A stretch of DNA of 64,000 bases, from positions 56,030 to 120,029 of the forward strand of contig NZ_QXMG01000011.1 in NCBI RefSeq assembly GCF_003569765.1, read 5' to 3'. The stretch's first letter is position 1. The number at the start of each line of letters is the position of its first letter. Positions 47,727 to 56,954 of this stretch are shown piece after piece. The position numbers were made by a program, and so were the translations under genes. A model generated the notes under the pieces. It was not told the origin of the DNA. It was given only the letters and a program-made list of their open reading frames with translations, and searched no databases. The stretch comes from Caldimonas tepidiphila. GTDB lineage: Bacteria > Pseudomonadota > Gammaproteobacteria > Burkholderiales > Burkholderiaceae_C.

Positions 47727-48182
47727 TCAGTCGACCTCGGCGATCAGCTCGATCTCGACGCAGGCGCCCAGCGGGATCTGCGCGACGCCGAAGGCGCTGC
47801 GCGCGTGCGTGCCGCGCTCGCCGAACACCTGGCCGATCAGCTCGGACGCACCGTTGGTCACCAGGTGCTGCTCGGTGAAGGTGCCGGTGCTGTTGACGAG
47901 GCTCATCAGCTTGACGATGCGGCGCACGCAGTTCAGGTCGCCGACGGCGGCGTGCAGCGTCCCCATCAGGTCGATCGCCACCGCGCGCGCGGCCGTCTGG
48001 CCCTCGGCGGTGTCCATCGTCAGCCCGAGCTGGCCGACCCAGGGCTTGCCGTCCTTCTTCGCGATGTGGCCGGACAGGAAGACGAGGTTGCCGGTGCGCA
48101 CGAAGGGCAGGTAGGCGGCGGCGGGCGTGGCCACCGGCGGCAGTTCGATGGCGAGTTCCTTGAGCCGGTCGTAGACGGACAT
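47727..48182 (-). CDS. RidA/YjgF-family protein
   Basis: A 151-residue member of the YjgF/YER057c/UK114 family, of the longer YjgH/LeuI-like group. Landmarks are LVFLSGHIAKKDGKPW, GDLNCVRRIVKLM and ACVEIELIAEVD. The catalytic Arg of true RidA (the imine deaminase motif R-x-C-x-Q) is not obvious; ARSAFGVAQIPLG takes that place, with Arg kept. It is divergent from comEC. Confidence 0.88.
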   Translation of the reverse strand: MSVYDRLKELAIELPPVATPAAAYLPFVRTGNLVFLSGHIAKKDGKPWVGQLGLTMDTAEGQTAARAVAIDLMGTLHAAVGDLNCVRRIVKLMSLVNSTGTFTEQHLVTNGASELIGQVFGERGTHARSAFGVAQIPLGACVEIELIAEVD

Positions 48183-48274
48183 GCGGGCTTCTCCTGGAAA
48201 GTTGCGTGAGGGTTCGGGCCGGCCGCCGGGGGCGGCCTGGCGCGGCCGATCCTACACGCGTCCGGGGGGATGGG

Positions 48275-50770
48275 ATGGGCGGATGGTGGCTCTGGGGGCT
48301 GCTCGGCTGGCTCGCGGGCGTCGCGCTGCAACTGCAGCAGCGCGAGCTGCCGCCGCCGCTCGCGCATGCCGCGGCGGCCGCGCTCGCGCTGCTGCTGCTC
48401 GGCCTGCTGGCGGGGGGGCGCCGGGCGCGCCGCAGCGCGGCGGGGACGGCGCTGCTGTTCGCCGCGGCCGCCCTGTCGGCCTGGGCGCTCACCGGCTGGC
48501 GGGCCGGCGAGCGCCTCGCGCAGGCGCTCGACCCGGCGCTGGAGGGCGTGGACCTTCAGCTCACCGGCGTCGTCGCGAGCCTGCCGCAGCCGGGCCCCTC
48601 GGGCGTGCGCTTCCACTTCGAGGTCGAGTCGGCGCAGCGCGCGGGCGCCGCGGTGCGGGTGCCGCCGCGCGTATCGCTCGGTTGGTACCGGGGCTGGGGG
48701 GAGGACGCGGGCGCGGCCGGGCCGATGGACGCGCTGCGGGCGGGGGAGCGCTGGCGCTTCACGGTGCGGCTGCGCCGACCGCAGGGGCTGTTCAACCCGC
48801 ACGGCTTCGATCACGAGCTGTGGCTGTTCGAGCAGGGGCTGCGCGCGAGCGGCTACGTGCGCGCCTCGCCCCGCAGCCCGGCGCAGCGGCTGTCCGATCG
48901 GGCCGGCCAGCCGGTGGACCGCCTGCGGCAGCAGGTGCGCGACGCGATCTTCGCGCAGGTGCCGCAGTCCCGCGCGGCGGGCGTGCTCGCGGCGCTCGCG
49001 GTCGGCGACCAGGGAGCGATCGAGCGCGAGGACTGGGAGGTGTTCCGCGTCACCGGCGTCGCGCACCTGATGGCGATCAGCGGGCTGCACGTGACGATGT
49101 TCGCCTGGCTCGGCGCGGCGCTGCTGCGCCGGCTGTGGCGGCTCGACGCGCGGCTGATGCTCGCGCTGCCGGCGCCGGTGGCGGCGCGCTGGGGCGGGCT
49201 GCTGCTGGCCGCGGGCTATGCGCTGCTCGCCGGATGGGGCGTGCCCGCGCAGCGCACCGTCGCGATGCTCGCCGTCGTCACCGCGGTCGCGCAGCTCGGC
49301 CGCCGTTGGCCCTGGCCGCTGGCGCTGCTGCTCGCCGCTGCCTGCGTGCTCGCCTTCGATCCCTGGGCGCTGCTGCAGCCCGGTTTCTGGCTGTCCTTCG
49401 TGGCGGTGGCGCTGCTGATGGCCTCGGACGGCGCACAGGACTGGGGCGCCGCAGTCGGCGCCGTCTTGCCCGGCGGCCCTGCTGACACGCGGCTGCACCA
49501 GGCGGGTGCGCGGCTGCTCGCGCTCGCCGCCAGCGGCCTGCACACGCAGTGGCGCGCCACCCTCGGGCTCGCGCCGCTGACGCTGCTGTTCTTCCGCCAG
49601 GTCTCGCTGGTCGGGCTGCTCGCCAACCTGGTCGCGATTCCCGTCGTGACGCTGCTGGTCACGCCGCTGGCGCTGCTCGGCGTGCTGCTGCCGCCGCTGT
49701 GGAACGTGGCGGCGCTCGGCGTGGAGGCGCTCACCGCGGGGCTGGAGCTGCTCGCGGGCTGGCCGATGGCGCAGTGGCTCACCGCCGCCGCGCCGCCGTG
49801 GGCGGTGCTCGCGGGGCTCGCCGGCGGCGCGCTCGCGGTGCTGCCGCTGCCGCAGCGCCTGCGGCTGCTGGCGCTGCCCCTGATGCTGCCGTTGCTGTGG
49901 CCGCCGGTGCCGCGGCCCGCGCCCGGCGAGTTCGAGCTGCTCGCCGCCGACGTGGGGCAGGGCTCGGCGGTGCTGGTGCGCACCGCGCGCCACACGCTGC
50001 TGTTCGATGCCGGCCCGCGCTACTCTCCCGGCAGCGACGCGGGGCAGCGCGTGCTGGTGCCGCTGCTGCGCGCGCTCGGCGAGCGCCGGCTCGACGTGCT
50101 GATGCTCTCGCACCGCGACAGCGACCATGCGGGCGGCGCCGCGGCCGTCCTCGCCGCCTGGCCGCATGCGGCGCTGCACGGCACGCTGGAGCCCCGGCAC
50201 CCGCTGCTCGACGGCCGCGTCCAGCAGCCCTGCGTCGCCGGCCGGCACTGGGAGTGGGACGGCGTGCGCTTCGAGCTGCTGCACCCGGCCGAGGGGCAGC
50301 GCAGCCCGCCGCTCGCGCCGAACCAGGTCTCGTGCGTGCTGCGCGTGAGCAACGAACGCCACGCGGCGCTGCTGCCAGGCGACATCGAGGCGGCGCAGGA
50401 GCTGGCGCTGGTGCGTTCCGCGGCGCCGAGCCTGCGCGCGGACTGGCTGCTGCTCGCGCACCATGGCAGCCGCACGTCGAGCAGCGCCGCCTGGCTCGAC
50501 GCGGTGCGGCCGCGCGTCGCGGTGGTGCAGGCCGGCTACCGCAACCGCTTCGGCCACCCGAGCCGCGAGGTGCTCGAGCGGCTGCGCGCGCGCGGCGTGC
50601 CGGTGGTCGAGACGAGCAGCTGCGGCGCCTACCGCTGGTCGGCCGGGCAGGGGCGCTGCGAGCGCGAGCGCGCGCGCCGCTACTGGCACCACTCCGGTGC
50701 GGCCGTTCCGGCGACCGGTGGCACTGGCCTGGAAGTTGCTCTTCAGGCAGGCGTGGAGAGCGAACCATGA
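48275..50770 (+). CDS. comEC: DNA internalisation/competence protein ComEC/Rec2
   Basis: An 831-residue membrane protein that forms the DNA-uptake channel of natural transformation. An N-terminal helix pair and DUF4131-like domain precede the Competence domain (FRVTGVAHLMAISGLHVTMF), then a beta-lactamase-like C-terminal domain (LLAADVGQGSAVLVRT, LSHRDSDHAGGAAAV, LLAHHGSRTSSS). The nuclease metal residues appear present. The ATG at 48275 is preferred; the frame is open a little upstream. Its stop overlaps the next start by ATGA. Confidence 0.93.
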   Translation: MGGWWLWGLLGWLAGVALQLQQRELPPPLAHAAAAALALLLLGLLAGGRRARRSAAGTALLFAAAALSAWALTGWRAGERLAQALDPALEGVDLQLTGVVASLPQPGPSGVRFHFEVESAQRAGAAVRVPPRVSLGWYRGWGEDAGAAGPMDALRAGERWRFTVRLRRPQGLFNPHGFDHELWLFEQGLRASGYVRASPRSPAQRLSDRAGQPVDRLRQQVRDAIFAQVPQSRAAGVLAALAVGDQGAIEREDWEVFRVTGVAHLMAISGLHVTMFAWLGAALLRRLWRLDARLMLALPAPVAARWGGLLLAAGYALLAGWGVPAQRTVAMLAVVTAVAQLGRRWPWPLALLLAAACVLAFDPWALLQPGFWLSFVAVALLMASDGAQDWGAAVGAVLPGGPADTRLHQAGARLLALAASGLHTQWRATLGLAPLTLLFFRQVSLVGLLANLVAIPVVTLLVTPLALLGVLLPPLWNVAALGVEALTAGLELLAGWPMAQWLTAAAPPWAVLAGLAGGALAVLPLPQRLRLLALPLMLPLLWPPVPRPAPGEFELLAADVGQGSAVLVRTARHTLLFDAGPRYSPGSDAGQRVLVPLLRALGERRLDVLMLSHRDSDHAGGAAAVLAAWPHAALHGTLEPRHPLLDGRVQQPCVAGRHWEWDGVRFELLHPAEGQRSPPLAPNQVSCVLRVSNERHAALLPGDIEAAQELALVRSAAPSLRADWLLLAHHGSRTSSSAAWLDAVRPRVAVVQAGYRNRFGHPSREVLERLRARGVPVVETSSCGAYRWSAGQGRCERERARRYWHHSGAAVPATGGTGLEVALQAGVESEP

Positions 50771-52194
50771 AACAGAGCTTCGACGAGATGCAGGCCAGCA
50801 GCACCGCGGTGCGCGACCATTACCAGACCTACGACCAGTGGCTGGGCCGACAGCCGCGCGAGCTGATGCAGGCGCGACGCGACGAGGCCGAGATGATCTT
50901 CCGTCGCGTCGGCATCACCTTCGCGGTGTACGGCGACGAGGCCGGCACCGAGCGGCTCATCCCCTTCGACCTGATCCCGCGCATCATCCCGGCGCAGGAG
51001 TGGCGGGAGATGGAGAGGGGCCTGCGCCAGCGCGTCACCGCGCTCAACCGCTTCCTGCACGACATCTACCACGGGCAGGAGATCCTCAAGGCCGGGATCG
51101 TGCCGGCCGAGCAGGTGCTGAAGAACGCGCAGTTCCGGCCCGAGATGATGGGCGTGGACGTGCCCGGGGGCGTCTACTCGCACATCGCCGGCATCGACAT
51201 CGTGCGCGCGGCCAACGCCGACGGCAGCGGCAGCTATTACGTGCTGGAGGACAACCTGCGCGTGCCGAGCGGCGTGAGCTACATGCTCGAGAACCGCAAG
51301 ATGATGATGCGACTCTTTCCCGAGCTGTTCGGCGAGCACCGCGTCGCGCCGGTGGCCCACTACCCGGACCTGTTGCTCGACACACTGCGCTCGGTCGCGC
51401 CGGCCGGCGTCAACGAGCCGACCGTGGTCGTGCTCACGCCCGGCATGTACAACTCGGCCTACTTCGAGCACGCCTTCCTCGCGCAGCAGATGGGCGTCGA
51501 GCTGGTCGAGGGCCAGGACCTGTTCGTGCGGGACGGCTTCGTCTACATGCGCACCACGCAGGGCCCGAAGCGCGTGGACGTGATCTACCGCCGCGTCGAC
51601 GACGACTTCCTCGACCCGAAGGCCTTCCGGCCCGACTCGACGCTCGGCTGCGCCGGGCTGCTCGACGCCTACCGCGGCGGCAACATCGCGCTGTGCAACG
51701 CGATCGGCACCGGGATTGCCGACGACAAGTCGATCTACCCCTACGTGCCCAGGATGATCGAGTTCTACCTCGGCGAGAAGCCGATCCTCGAGAACGTGCC
51801 GACCTACCTGTGCCGGGAACCGGAGGACCTGAGGTACGTGCTCGACCACCTGCCGGACCTGGTGGTCAAGGAGGTGCACGGCGCGGGCGGCTACGGGATG
51901 CTGGTCGGCCCGGCCGCGACGCGTGCCGAGATCGACCGCTTCCGCGAGCAGCTGATGAGCAACCCGGGCGGCTACATCGCGCAGCCCACGCTCGCGCTCT
52001 CCAGCTGCCCGACCTTCGTCGAGTCCGGCATCGCGCCGCGCCACATCGACCTGCGGCCCTTCGTGCTGTCGGGCCGCGACAAGGTGCAGATGGTGCCGGG
52101 CGGCCTGACCCGCGTCGCGCTCAAGGAGGGTTCGCTGGTGGTCAATTCCTCGCAGGGCGGCGGCACCAAGGACACCTGGGTGCTCGAGGCCTGA
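50767..52194 (+). CDS. Circularly permuted ATP-grasp protein (DUF404/DUF407)
   Basis: A 475-residue peptide-ligase-like enzyme. Landmarks are GITFAVYGDEAGTERLIPFD, YYVLEDNLRVPSGVSYMLEN, NALIGTG-type text here reading NAIGTGIADDKSIYPYVP, and LVVKEVHGAGGYGMLVGP. Comparative genomics has linked this family with the alpha-E protein and transglutaminase-like proteins in predicted peptide-tagging or amide-bond systems; no biochemical role is firmly known. It overlaps comEC by 4 nt and is followed after 21 nt by alpha-E. Confidence 0.92.
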   Translation: MKQSFDEMQASSTAVRDHYQTYDQWLGRQPRELMQARRDEAEMIFRRVGITFAVYGDEAGTERLIPFDLIPRIIPAQEWREMERGLRQRVTALNRFLHDIYHGQEILKAGIVPAEQVLKNAQFRPEMMGVDVPGGVYSHIAGIDIVRAANADGSGSYYVLEDNLRVPSGVSYMLENRKMMMRLFPELFGEHRVAPVAHYPDLLLDTLRSVAPAGVNEPTVVVLTPGMYNSAYFEHAFLAQQMGVELVEGQDLFVRDGFVYMRTTQGPKRVDVIYRRVDDDFLDPKAFRPDSTLGCAGLLDAYRGGNIALCNAIGTGIADDKSIYPYVPRMIEFYLGEKPILENVPTYLCREPEDLRYVLDHLPDLVVKEVHGAGGYGMLVGPAATRAEIDRFREQLMSNPGGYIAQPTLALSSCPTFVESGIAPRHIDLRPFVLSGRDKVQMVPGGLTRVALKEGSLVVNSSQGGGTKDTWVLEA

Positions 52195-52215
52195 GAACGC
52201 TGCACGGAGACCTGA

Positions 52216-53172
52216 ATGCTTTCACGAACCGCGGACCACCTGTTCTGGATGGCCCGCTACATGGAGCGGGCGGAGAACACCGCGCGCATGCTCGACGTCA
52301 ACTACCAGACCGCGCTGCTGCCGCAGTCGGCCGCGGTGGCCGAGGCCGGCTGGAAGGGGCTGCTGAGCATCTCCGAGCTCAGCGGCGACTACGCCTCGCG
52401 CTACGGCGCGGTGAGCGCGCGCGGCGTGATGGACTACATGGTGCGCGACGAGCGCAACCCCTCGAGCATCTACAACTGCCTGCGCCATGCGCGCGAGAAC
52501 GCCCGCGCGGTGCGCGGCACGCTCACCACCGAGGTCTGGGAGACGCAGAACCACACCTGGCTCGACTTCCGGCGCCGCCTCGCTTCCGGCAGCCTGCAGC
52601 GCGATCCGGCGGAATTCTTCGAGTGGGTGAAGTTCCGCTCGCACATGTCGCGCGGCGTCACGCTCGGCACGATGCTGCAGGACGAGTCCTTCCACTTCCT
52701 GCGCCTGGGCACCTTCCTCGAGCGCGCGGACAACACCGCGCGGCTGCTCGACGTGAAGTTCCACGCGCTGCAGACCGACTTCTACGGCGCCGCGAGCGAG
52801 AAGGACCTCGAGTACGACTTCTATCACTGGTCGGCGATCCTGCGCTCGGTGTCCGCCTTCGAGGTCTACCGCAAGGTCTACCGCTCGGTGGTCGAGCCGG
52901 AGAAGGTGGCCGAGTTGCTGATCCTGCGCTCGGACATGCCGCGCTCGCTGGCGGCCTGCGTCGAGGAGGTGCTGGAGAACCTGAGGCGGGTCGCCAACGA
53001 GCAGTCGCGCGAGACGGTGCGGCGCGCGGGCCGCCTGCGCGCCGACCTGCAGTACGGCAGCATCGACGAGATCCTCGCCACCGGGCTGCACGCCTACCTG
53101 ACGCAGTTCCTCGACCGCATCAACGACGTGGGCGCCGGCATCAGCCGCGACTTCCTGGTGGGACAGAATTGA
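52216..53172 (+). CDS. Alpha-E domain protein (DUF403)
   Basis: A 318-residue all-helical protein with the diagnostic N-terminus LSRTADHLFWMARYMERAEN and the repeated pattern FLRLGTFLERADNTARLLDVK. It is the invariable partner of the permuted ATP-grasp protein upstream, where it may hold an acceptor or assist ligation. In many genomes a transglutaminase-like and an Anbu-type peptidase gene follow; here the next gene is on the other strand. Confidence 0.93.
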   Translation: MLSRTADHLFWMARYMERAENTARMLDVNYQTALLPQSAAVAEAGWKGLLSISELSGDYASRYGAVSARGVMDYMVRDERNPSSIYNCLRHARENARAVRGTLTTEVWETQNHTWLDFRRRLASGSLQRDPAEFFEWVKFRSHMSRGVTLGTMLQDESFHFLRLGTFLERADNTARLLDVKFHALQTDFYGAASEKDLEYDFYHWSAILRSVSAFEVYRKVYRSVVEPEKVAELLILRSDMPRSLAACVEEVLENLRRVANEQSRETVRRAGRLRADLQYGSIDEILATGLHAYLTQFLDRINDVGAGISRDFLVGQN

Positions 53173-53179
53173 GAGGGGG

Positions 53180-53199
53180 CCGGCGGCGCATGCCGCCGG
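53180..53199. terminator. GC-rich hairpin between convergent genes
   Basis: CCGGCGGC (53180-53187) pairs with GCCGCCGG (53192-53199) over a GCAT loop. It lies just past the alpha-E stop and before the HPF-like stop. There is no U-tract, so termination is only likely. Confidence 0.45.
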
Positions 53200-53223
53200 G
53201 CGGCGCGCGAGGGAGACGGTCGC

Positions 53224-53580
53224 TCAGATGCCGGGGAGGCCGGACTGGTCGCGCTTCGCCGCGGCCTGATGGTCGTTCTGCTTGCCGACCACCGTGTCGA
53301 GCGCGCGCCGGACCTTGCCGATCGCGCCGTTGAGCGCGAGCTCGATGTCGGCCGCCTGGTGCGTCACGGCGACCGGATCGTGCCCGGCCAGGCGTGCCTC
53401 GATCATGCAGCGGATGTCGTCGCCGCCGCCCTTGTGACTGTTGACGTCGCCGAGGTGCACCTCGACGCGGGTGATCTGGTCGCTGAAGCGGCCGAGCGCG
53501 TCGCCGACGCTCGCCTCGACGCGGCCGGCGAGCTCGTCGCGGCCGACGATGTTGTTGTCGGTGTTCAACTGGATCTGCAT
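53224..53580 (-). CDS. HPF/RaiA-like ribosome-associated protein
   Basis: A 118-residue protein with the sigma-54 modulation / HPF fold: MQIQLNTDNNIVGRDELAGRVEASV, then ITRVEVHLGDVNSHKGGGDDIRC, then a Lys/Arg-poor middle. Such proteins bind idle ribosomes, but this branch differs from classical Hpf by an early acidic loop. The start is the ATG at 53580; the upstream open frame is shadow of the next gene. Confidence 0.82.
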   Translation of the reverse strand: MQIQLNTDNNIVGRDELAGRVEASVGDALGRFSDQITRVEVHLGDVNSHKGGGDDIRCMIEARLAGHDPVAVTHQAADIELALNGAIGKVRRALDTVVGKQNDHQAAAKRDQSGLPGI

Positions 53581-53660
53581 GTCTGGGCTCCTGCTTCCCG
53601 GGTTTGAGTTCCCTTCTGCAGGCAATCGACATGCCGCCGCAGCCCCCCGGCGCCCGCCGC

Positions 53661-54863
53661 TCAGCCGGGCTGGGCGAGCGCGGCGCGAACTTCCCGGCCG
53701 AGCTCGATCACGGCCGCGGCGTAGTAGGACGACCAGTTGTAGCGCGTGATCGCGTAGAAGTTGGGGGTGCCGGCGATGTAGCTCGGCGACGCGGCGCCGT
53801 TCTGCAGCTCGACCAGCGCCAGGTGGGCGCCGAAGCGCTGCCCCTGCGCATCGAGCGCCGCGCCGCGCGCCGCGAACTCCGCGGCCGTGAAGCTCGGCAG
53901 GATGTCCGGGCCCAGCAGCACGGCGCGGTCGGCGGGGTCCTGGGGCGGCGCGACCGCGAAGTGCGTCGGCATGCCCGTCTGCCAGCCGAACTGCGCCAGG
54001 TAGTTCGCGACGCTGCCGATCGCGTCGGCCGCGCTGCCCTGCAGGTCGGCGCGGCCGTCGCCGTCGAAGTCCACCGCGTAGCGCGTCCAGCTGCTCGGCA
54101 TGAACTGCGGCAGGCCCAGCGCGCCGGCATAGCTGCCGCGCAGCGCGTTGACGTCGAGGCGCTCGGCCTGCGCGAGCACGAAGAGCTGCTCGAGCTCGCC
54201 GCGGAAGAAGTTGCTGCGGTCGCGGCGGCCGGCGGGGAAGTCGAAGCTCAGCGTCGCCAGCGCGTCGACGACGCGGAAGCTGCCGGTGTGCTGGCCGTAC
54301 AGCGTCTCCACGCCGATGATGCCGACGACGATCTCGGCGGGCACCCCGTAGGCCTCCTCGGCCTGGCGCAACCAACGGGCGTGGCTGCGCCAGAACTCGG
54401 TGCCGGCGCGGATGCGGCGCGGCTCGACGAAGCGCGCGCGGTAGGCGGTCCAGTTCTTCGGCGTGCCGGCCGGCGGCGGCATGATCAGGCGCGCGACGCT
54501 CGGCAGGTAGCGCGACTGCGCGAGCACGCTGCGCACCCACTCGGCGTCGAGCTTGTGACGCTCGGCGACCTGCTGCGCGAACTGCATCACGTCCTCGCGG
54601 CCGCCGTAGGTGACCGTGTCCGGCGCCTCGTCGGCACGCACCGCCAGCGGCGCGGCGGCCGCGGCCGCCAGCGCCGCCGCTTTCGCGCGGTGGGGCTTCT
54701 TGGCGCGGCTCTTCTGCGCGGCGGCAGCCTTGGACTGCATGGCGGAGCGGGACGCGGGCCGGTCGCCGGCGGCCTCGGCCGGCAGCGCCAGGGCGCTCAG
54801 CAGGGGAAGGGCGATCAGGCCCGACAGGCTGCGGCGCAGGGCCGGAGTGAGGAAGGCAGGCAT
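53661..54863 (-). CDS. Lytic murein transglycosylase, MltB family
   Basis: A 400-residue periplasmic peptidoglycan-cleaving enzyme. A signal (LSGLIALPLLSALALPAEA) precedes an Ala/Lys-rich spacer and the SLT2 domain: catalytic Glu in VVGIIGVETLYGQHTGSF, then LPQFMPSSWTRYAVDFDGDGRADL, the hallmark of MltB. No lipobox is present, so it is a soluble periplasmic form. It follows the TgpA gene by 9 nt on the same strand. Confidence 0.92.
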   Translation of the reverse strand: MPAFLTPALRRSLSGLIALPLLSALALPAEAAGDRPASRSAMQSKAAAAQKSRAKKPHRAKAAALAAAAAAPLAVRADEAPDTVTYGGREDVMQFAQQVAERHKLDAEWVRSVLAQSRYLPSVARLIMPPPAGTPKNWTAYRARFVEPRRIRAGTEFWRSHARWLRQAEEAYGVPAEIVVGIIGVETLYGQHTGSFRVVDALATLSFDFPAGRRDRSNFFRGELEQLFVLAQAERLDVNALRGSYAGALGLPQFMPSSWTRYAVDFDGDGRADLQGSAADAIGSVANYLAQFGWQTGMPTHFAVAPPQDPADRAVLLGPDILPSFTAAEFAARGAALDAQGQRFGAHLALVELQNGAASPSYIAGTPNFYAITRYNWSSYYAAAVIELGREVRAALAQPG

Positions 54864-54872
54864 CGGCGAGGT

Positions 54873-56954
54873 TCAGGATCGGGAGGGCAGAGCGGGCGCA
54901 CGCACCTGCTGCAGCGCGCGGCGGAATTCGCGGACCAGTGTAGCGGCGCGCCGGCCCGCTGCCGCGCTGCCGGGGCCGTCCGGGGCGTAACGCAGCGCCT
55001 CCAGCGCGAACAATGCCGCAGCCGCCGGCTGCGCCGCCGTGCCCCAGCGCGCCAGCGCCTGCTCGGCGAGCCGCCGCGGCGTGAGCGGTCCGCGGACCTC
55101 GAGGCCCGCGCCCTGCAGCGCGCGCTGCATGTGCCCGAGCGCGCGCAGCCAGGGGTCCTGGCGATGCCGGTCCCACAGCGCCCAGGCCACGCCGAGCAGC
55201 GCGGTGCCGCCCGTCAGGCCGGCGAGCAGCAGACCGAGGTGCTCCCAGCCCCGGGAGCGGAAGCCCAGCCCCTTGAGCAGCTCGAGCTGCTGCCCGCGCG
55301 AGTAGTTGAGCACCCACTGGTTCCAGCCGTTGTCGATCGCGTCGAAGGTGTGGCGCAGGCGCTGCAGCAGCGAGGGGTCGAAGCCCAAGGTGCGGGTGAG
55401 CATGCCGGGCGGCGGCGAGAGGGCGCGCACGTGCTCGATCCGGTCAGGGGCGACGGCGGCGGTCGGGTCCGCGCGCACCCAGCCTCGGCCGGGCTGCCAG
55501 TACTCGGCCCAGGCATGGGCATGGCTCTGCCGCACCAGCCAGTAGCCGTCCACGGGGTTGAACTCGGCCCCCTGGTAGCCGGTGACGACGCGCGCCGGCA
55601 CGCCGAGCGCGCGCATCACGACGACGAAGGCGGCGGCGTAGTGCTCGCAGAAACCCTCGCGCCGGTCGAGCCAGAACTCGTCGATGGCGTGGCGGCCGCG
55701 CTCGTCGCCGTAGATCCCGGGGCTCAGCGTGTAGCGGTAGGGCTGGCTGCGGACGTGGCTCAGCAGCGCGTCGGCCAGCGTGTCGGCATCGGCGGTCGCG
55801 AAGCGAGGCTCGCGCCGCATCTGCGCGGCCCAGGCCAGCGTGCGCGGGTTGAAGCCCGGTGGCAGGTCGAGGTGTTCCTGCAGTTCGTGCACCGGCTGCA
55901 GCGGGCCGTGCGAGAAGCGGGGGTGGGCGCGCGCGCGCAGCCGCACGCGCTCCATCGGCGGCCGCAAGGCGCGCCATGTGAGATCGCGTCCCCGCCACAG
56001 CGGCAGCTCCTCGACCGCGGGCGCCTCGGCCGTCATCTCGAGCAGCGGCAGCACCGGCAGCGACGAGGGCTCGAGCGTGAGTTCGTAGGCGAATCCCGGT
56101 CCTTCCACGCGCGGGGCCTCGTCCGCGGGCGGCGAGGCGCGGAAGCCGCCCGGCGAGGGGCGCCATTCCCGGCCGTCGAAGCGGCTGAGCACCGGGCCAC
56201 GGAAGTACAGTGTCGACGGGGCCGGCGGCGGGCCGTCGAAGCGCAGGCGCATCGCGATGCGGTCGTCGAGCGCGAGCTCGGCGACGTCGCCGAGCGCCAT
56301 GCTGTTGGACAGCCCGGTGCGCCCGGCCGTCGCGTCCTGCGGCAGCCCCCACAGCGGGCCGACGCGCGGGAACAGCAGGAAGAGCGCCGCCATCACCGGC
56401 GCGCCGAAGGCCGTCATGCGCGCGGCGATGCCGCCGGCGGCGGCGAGCGTGGGCTGCCCGACCGGCATGTGCGCGAGCACCAGCGCGGTGAGCAGCCCCC
56501 AGACCGCGACCAGCATGCCGAGCGCGACGAGCAGGGACTGCGAATAGAGGAAGTGCGTCAGCACCAGGAAGAAGCCGAGGAAGAAGATCACGAACGCATC
56601 GCGCCGCGCGCGCAGCTCCAGCGTCTTCAGCGTGATCAGCACCACCACCAGCGTGACGCCGGCCTCCTTGCCGAGCAGGGTGCGGTGGCTCAGCCAGGTG
56701 GCGCCGACGGCCACCAGCAGCAGCCCGGCGAGCACCCAGCCGCCGGGCAGCGCCGCGCCGGTCAGCGCTAGGCGCGCCCGCGCCAGCAGCACCACGCCGG
56801 CGAGCAGGCTGCACCACAGCGGCAGCTGGCCGGTGTGCGGCGCGATCACCCAGGCGATCACGCCGAGCAGGAACAGGGTGTCGCGCGTCTCGCGCGGCAG
56901 GTTGCGCATGCCCGGCCAGGGCAGCCAGCGGCGGGCGGTCGCCGGTGCGTTCAT
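54873..56954 (-). CDS. TgpA-family membrane transglutaminase-like protein
   Basis: A 693-residue protein. Five or six N-terminal helices precede a periplasmic DUF3488 region, then a transglutaminase domain with the triad Cys (EGFCEHYAAAFVVVMRA), His (SHAHAWAEYW) and Asp (VRADPTAAV), one more helix (LGLLLAGLTGGTALLGVAW) and a cytoplasmic DUF4129-like tail. TgpA is essential in Pseudomonas aeruginosa but its substrate is unknown. Its ATG overlaps the DUF58 stop by ATGA, which couples the genes. Confidence 0.93.
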   Translation of the reverse strand: MNAPATARRWLPWPGMRNLPRETRDTLFLLGVIAWVIAPHTGQLPLWCSLLAGVVLLARARLALTGAALPGGWVLAGLLLVAVGATWLSHRTLLGKEAGVTLVVVLITLKTLELRARRDAFVIFFLGFFLVLTHFLYSQSLLVALGMLVAVWGLLTALVLAHMPVGQPTLAAAGGIAARMTAFGAPVMAALFLLFPRVGPLWGLPQDATAGRTGLSNSMALGDVAELALDDRIAMRLRFDGPPPAPSTLYFRGPVLSRFDGREWRPSPGGFRASPPADEAPRVEGPGFAYELTLEPSSLPVLPLLEMTAEAPAVEELPLWRGRDLTWRALRPPMERVRLRARAHPRFSHGPLQPVHELQEHLDLPPGFNPRTLAWAAQMRREPRFATADADTLADALLSHVRSQPYRYTLSPGIYGDERGRHAIDEFWLDRREGFCEHYAAAFVVVMRALGVPARVVTGYQGAEFNPVDGYWLVRQSHAHAWAEYWQPGRGWVRADPTAAVAPDRIEHVRALSPPPGMLTRTLGFDPSLLQRLRHTFDAIDNGWNQWVLNYSRGQQLELLKGLGFRSRGWEHLGLLLAGLTGGTALLGVAWALWDRHRQDPWLRALGHMQRALQGAGLEVRGPLTPRRLAEQALARWGTAAQPAAAALFALEALRYAPDGPGSAAAGRRAATLVREFRRALQQVRAPALPSRS

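Noticed and set aside
48020..50692. An 890-codon minus-strand frame opposite comEC
   Set aside because: Gln/Arg/His-rich antisense shadow.
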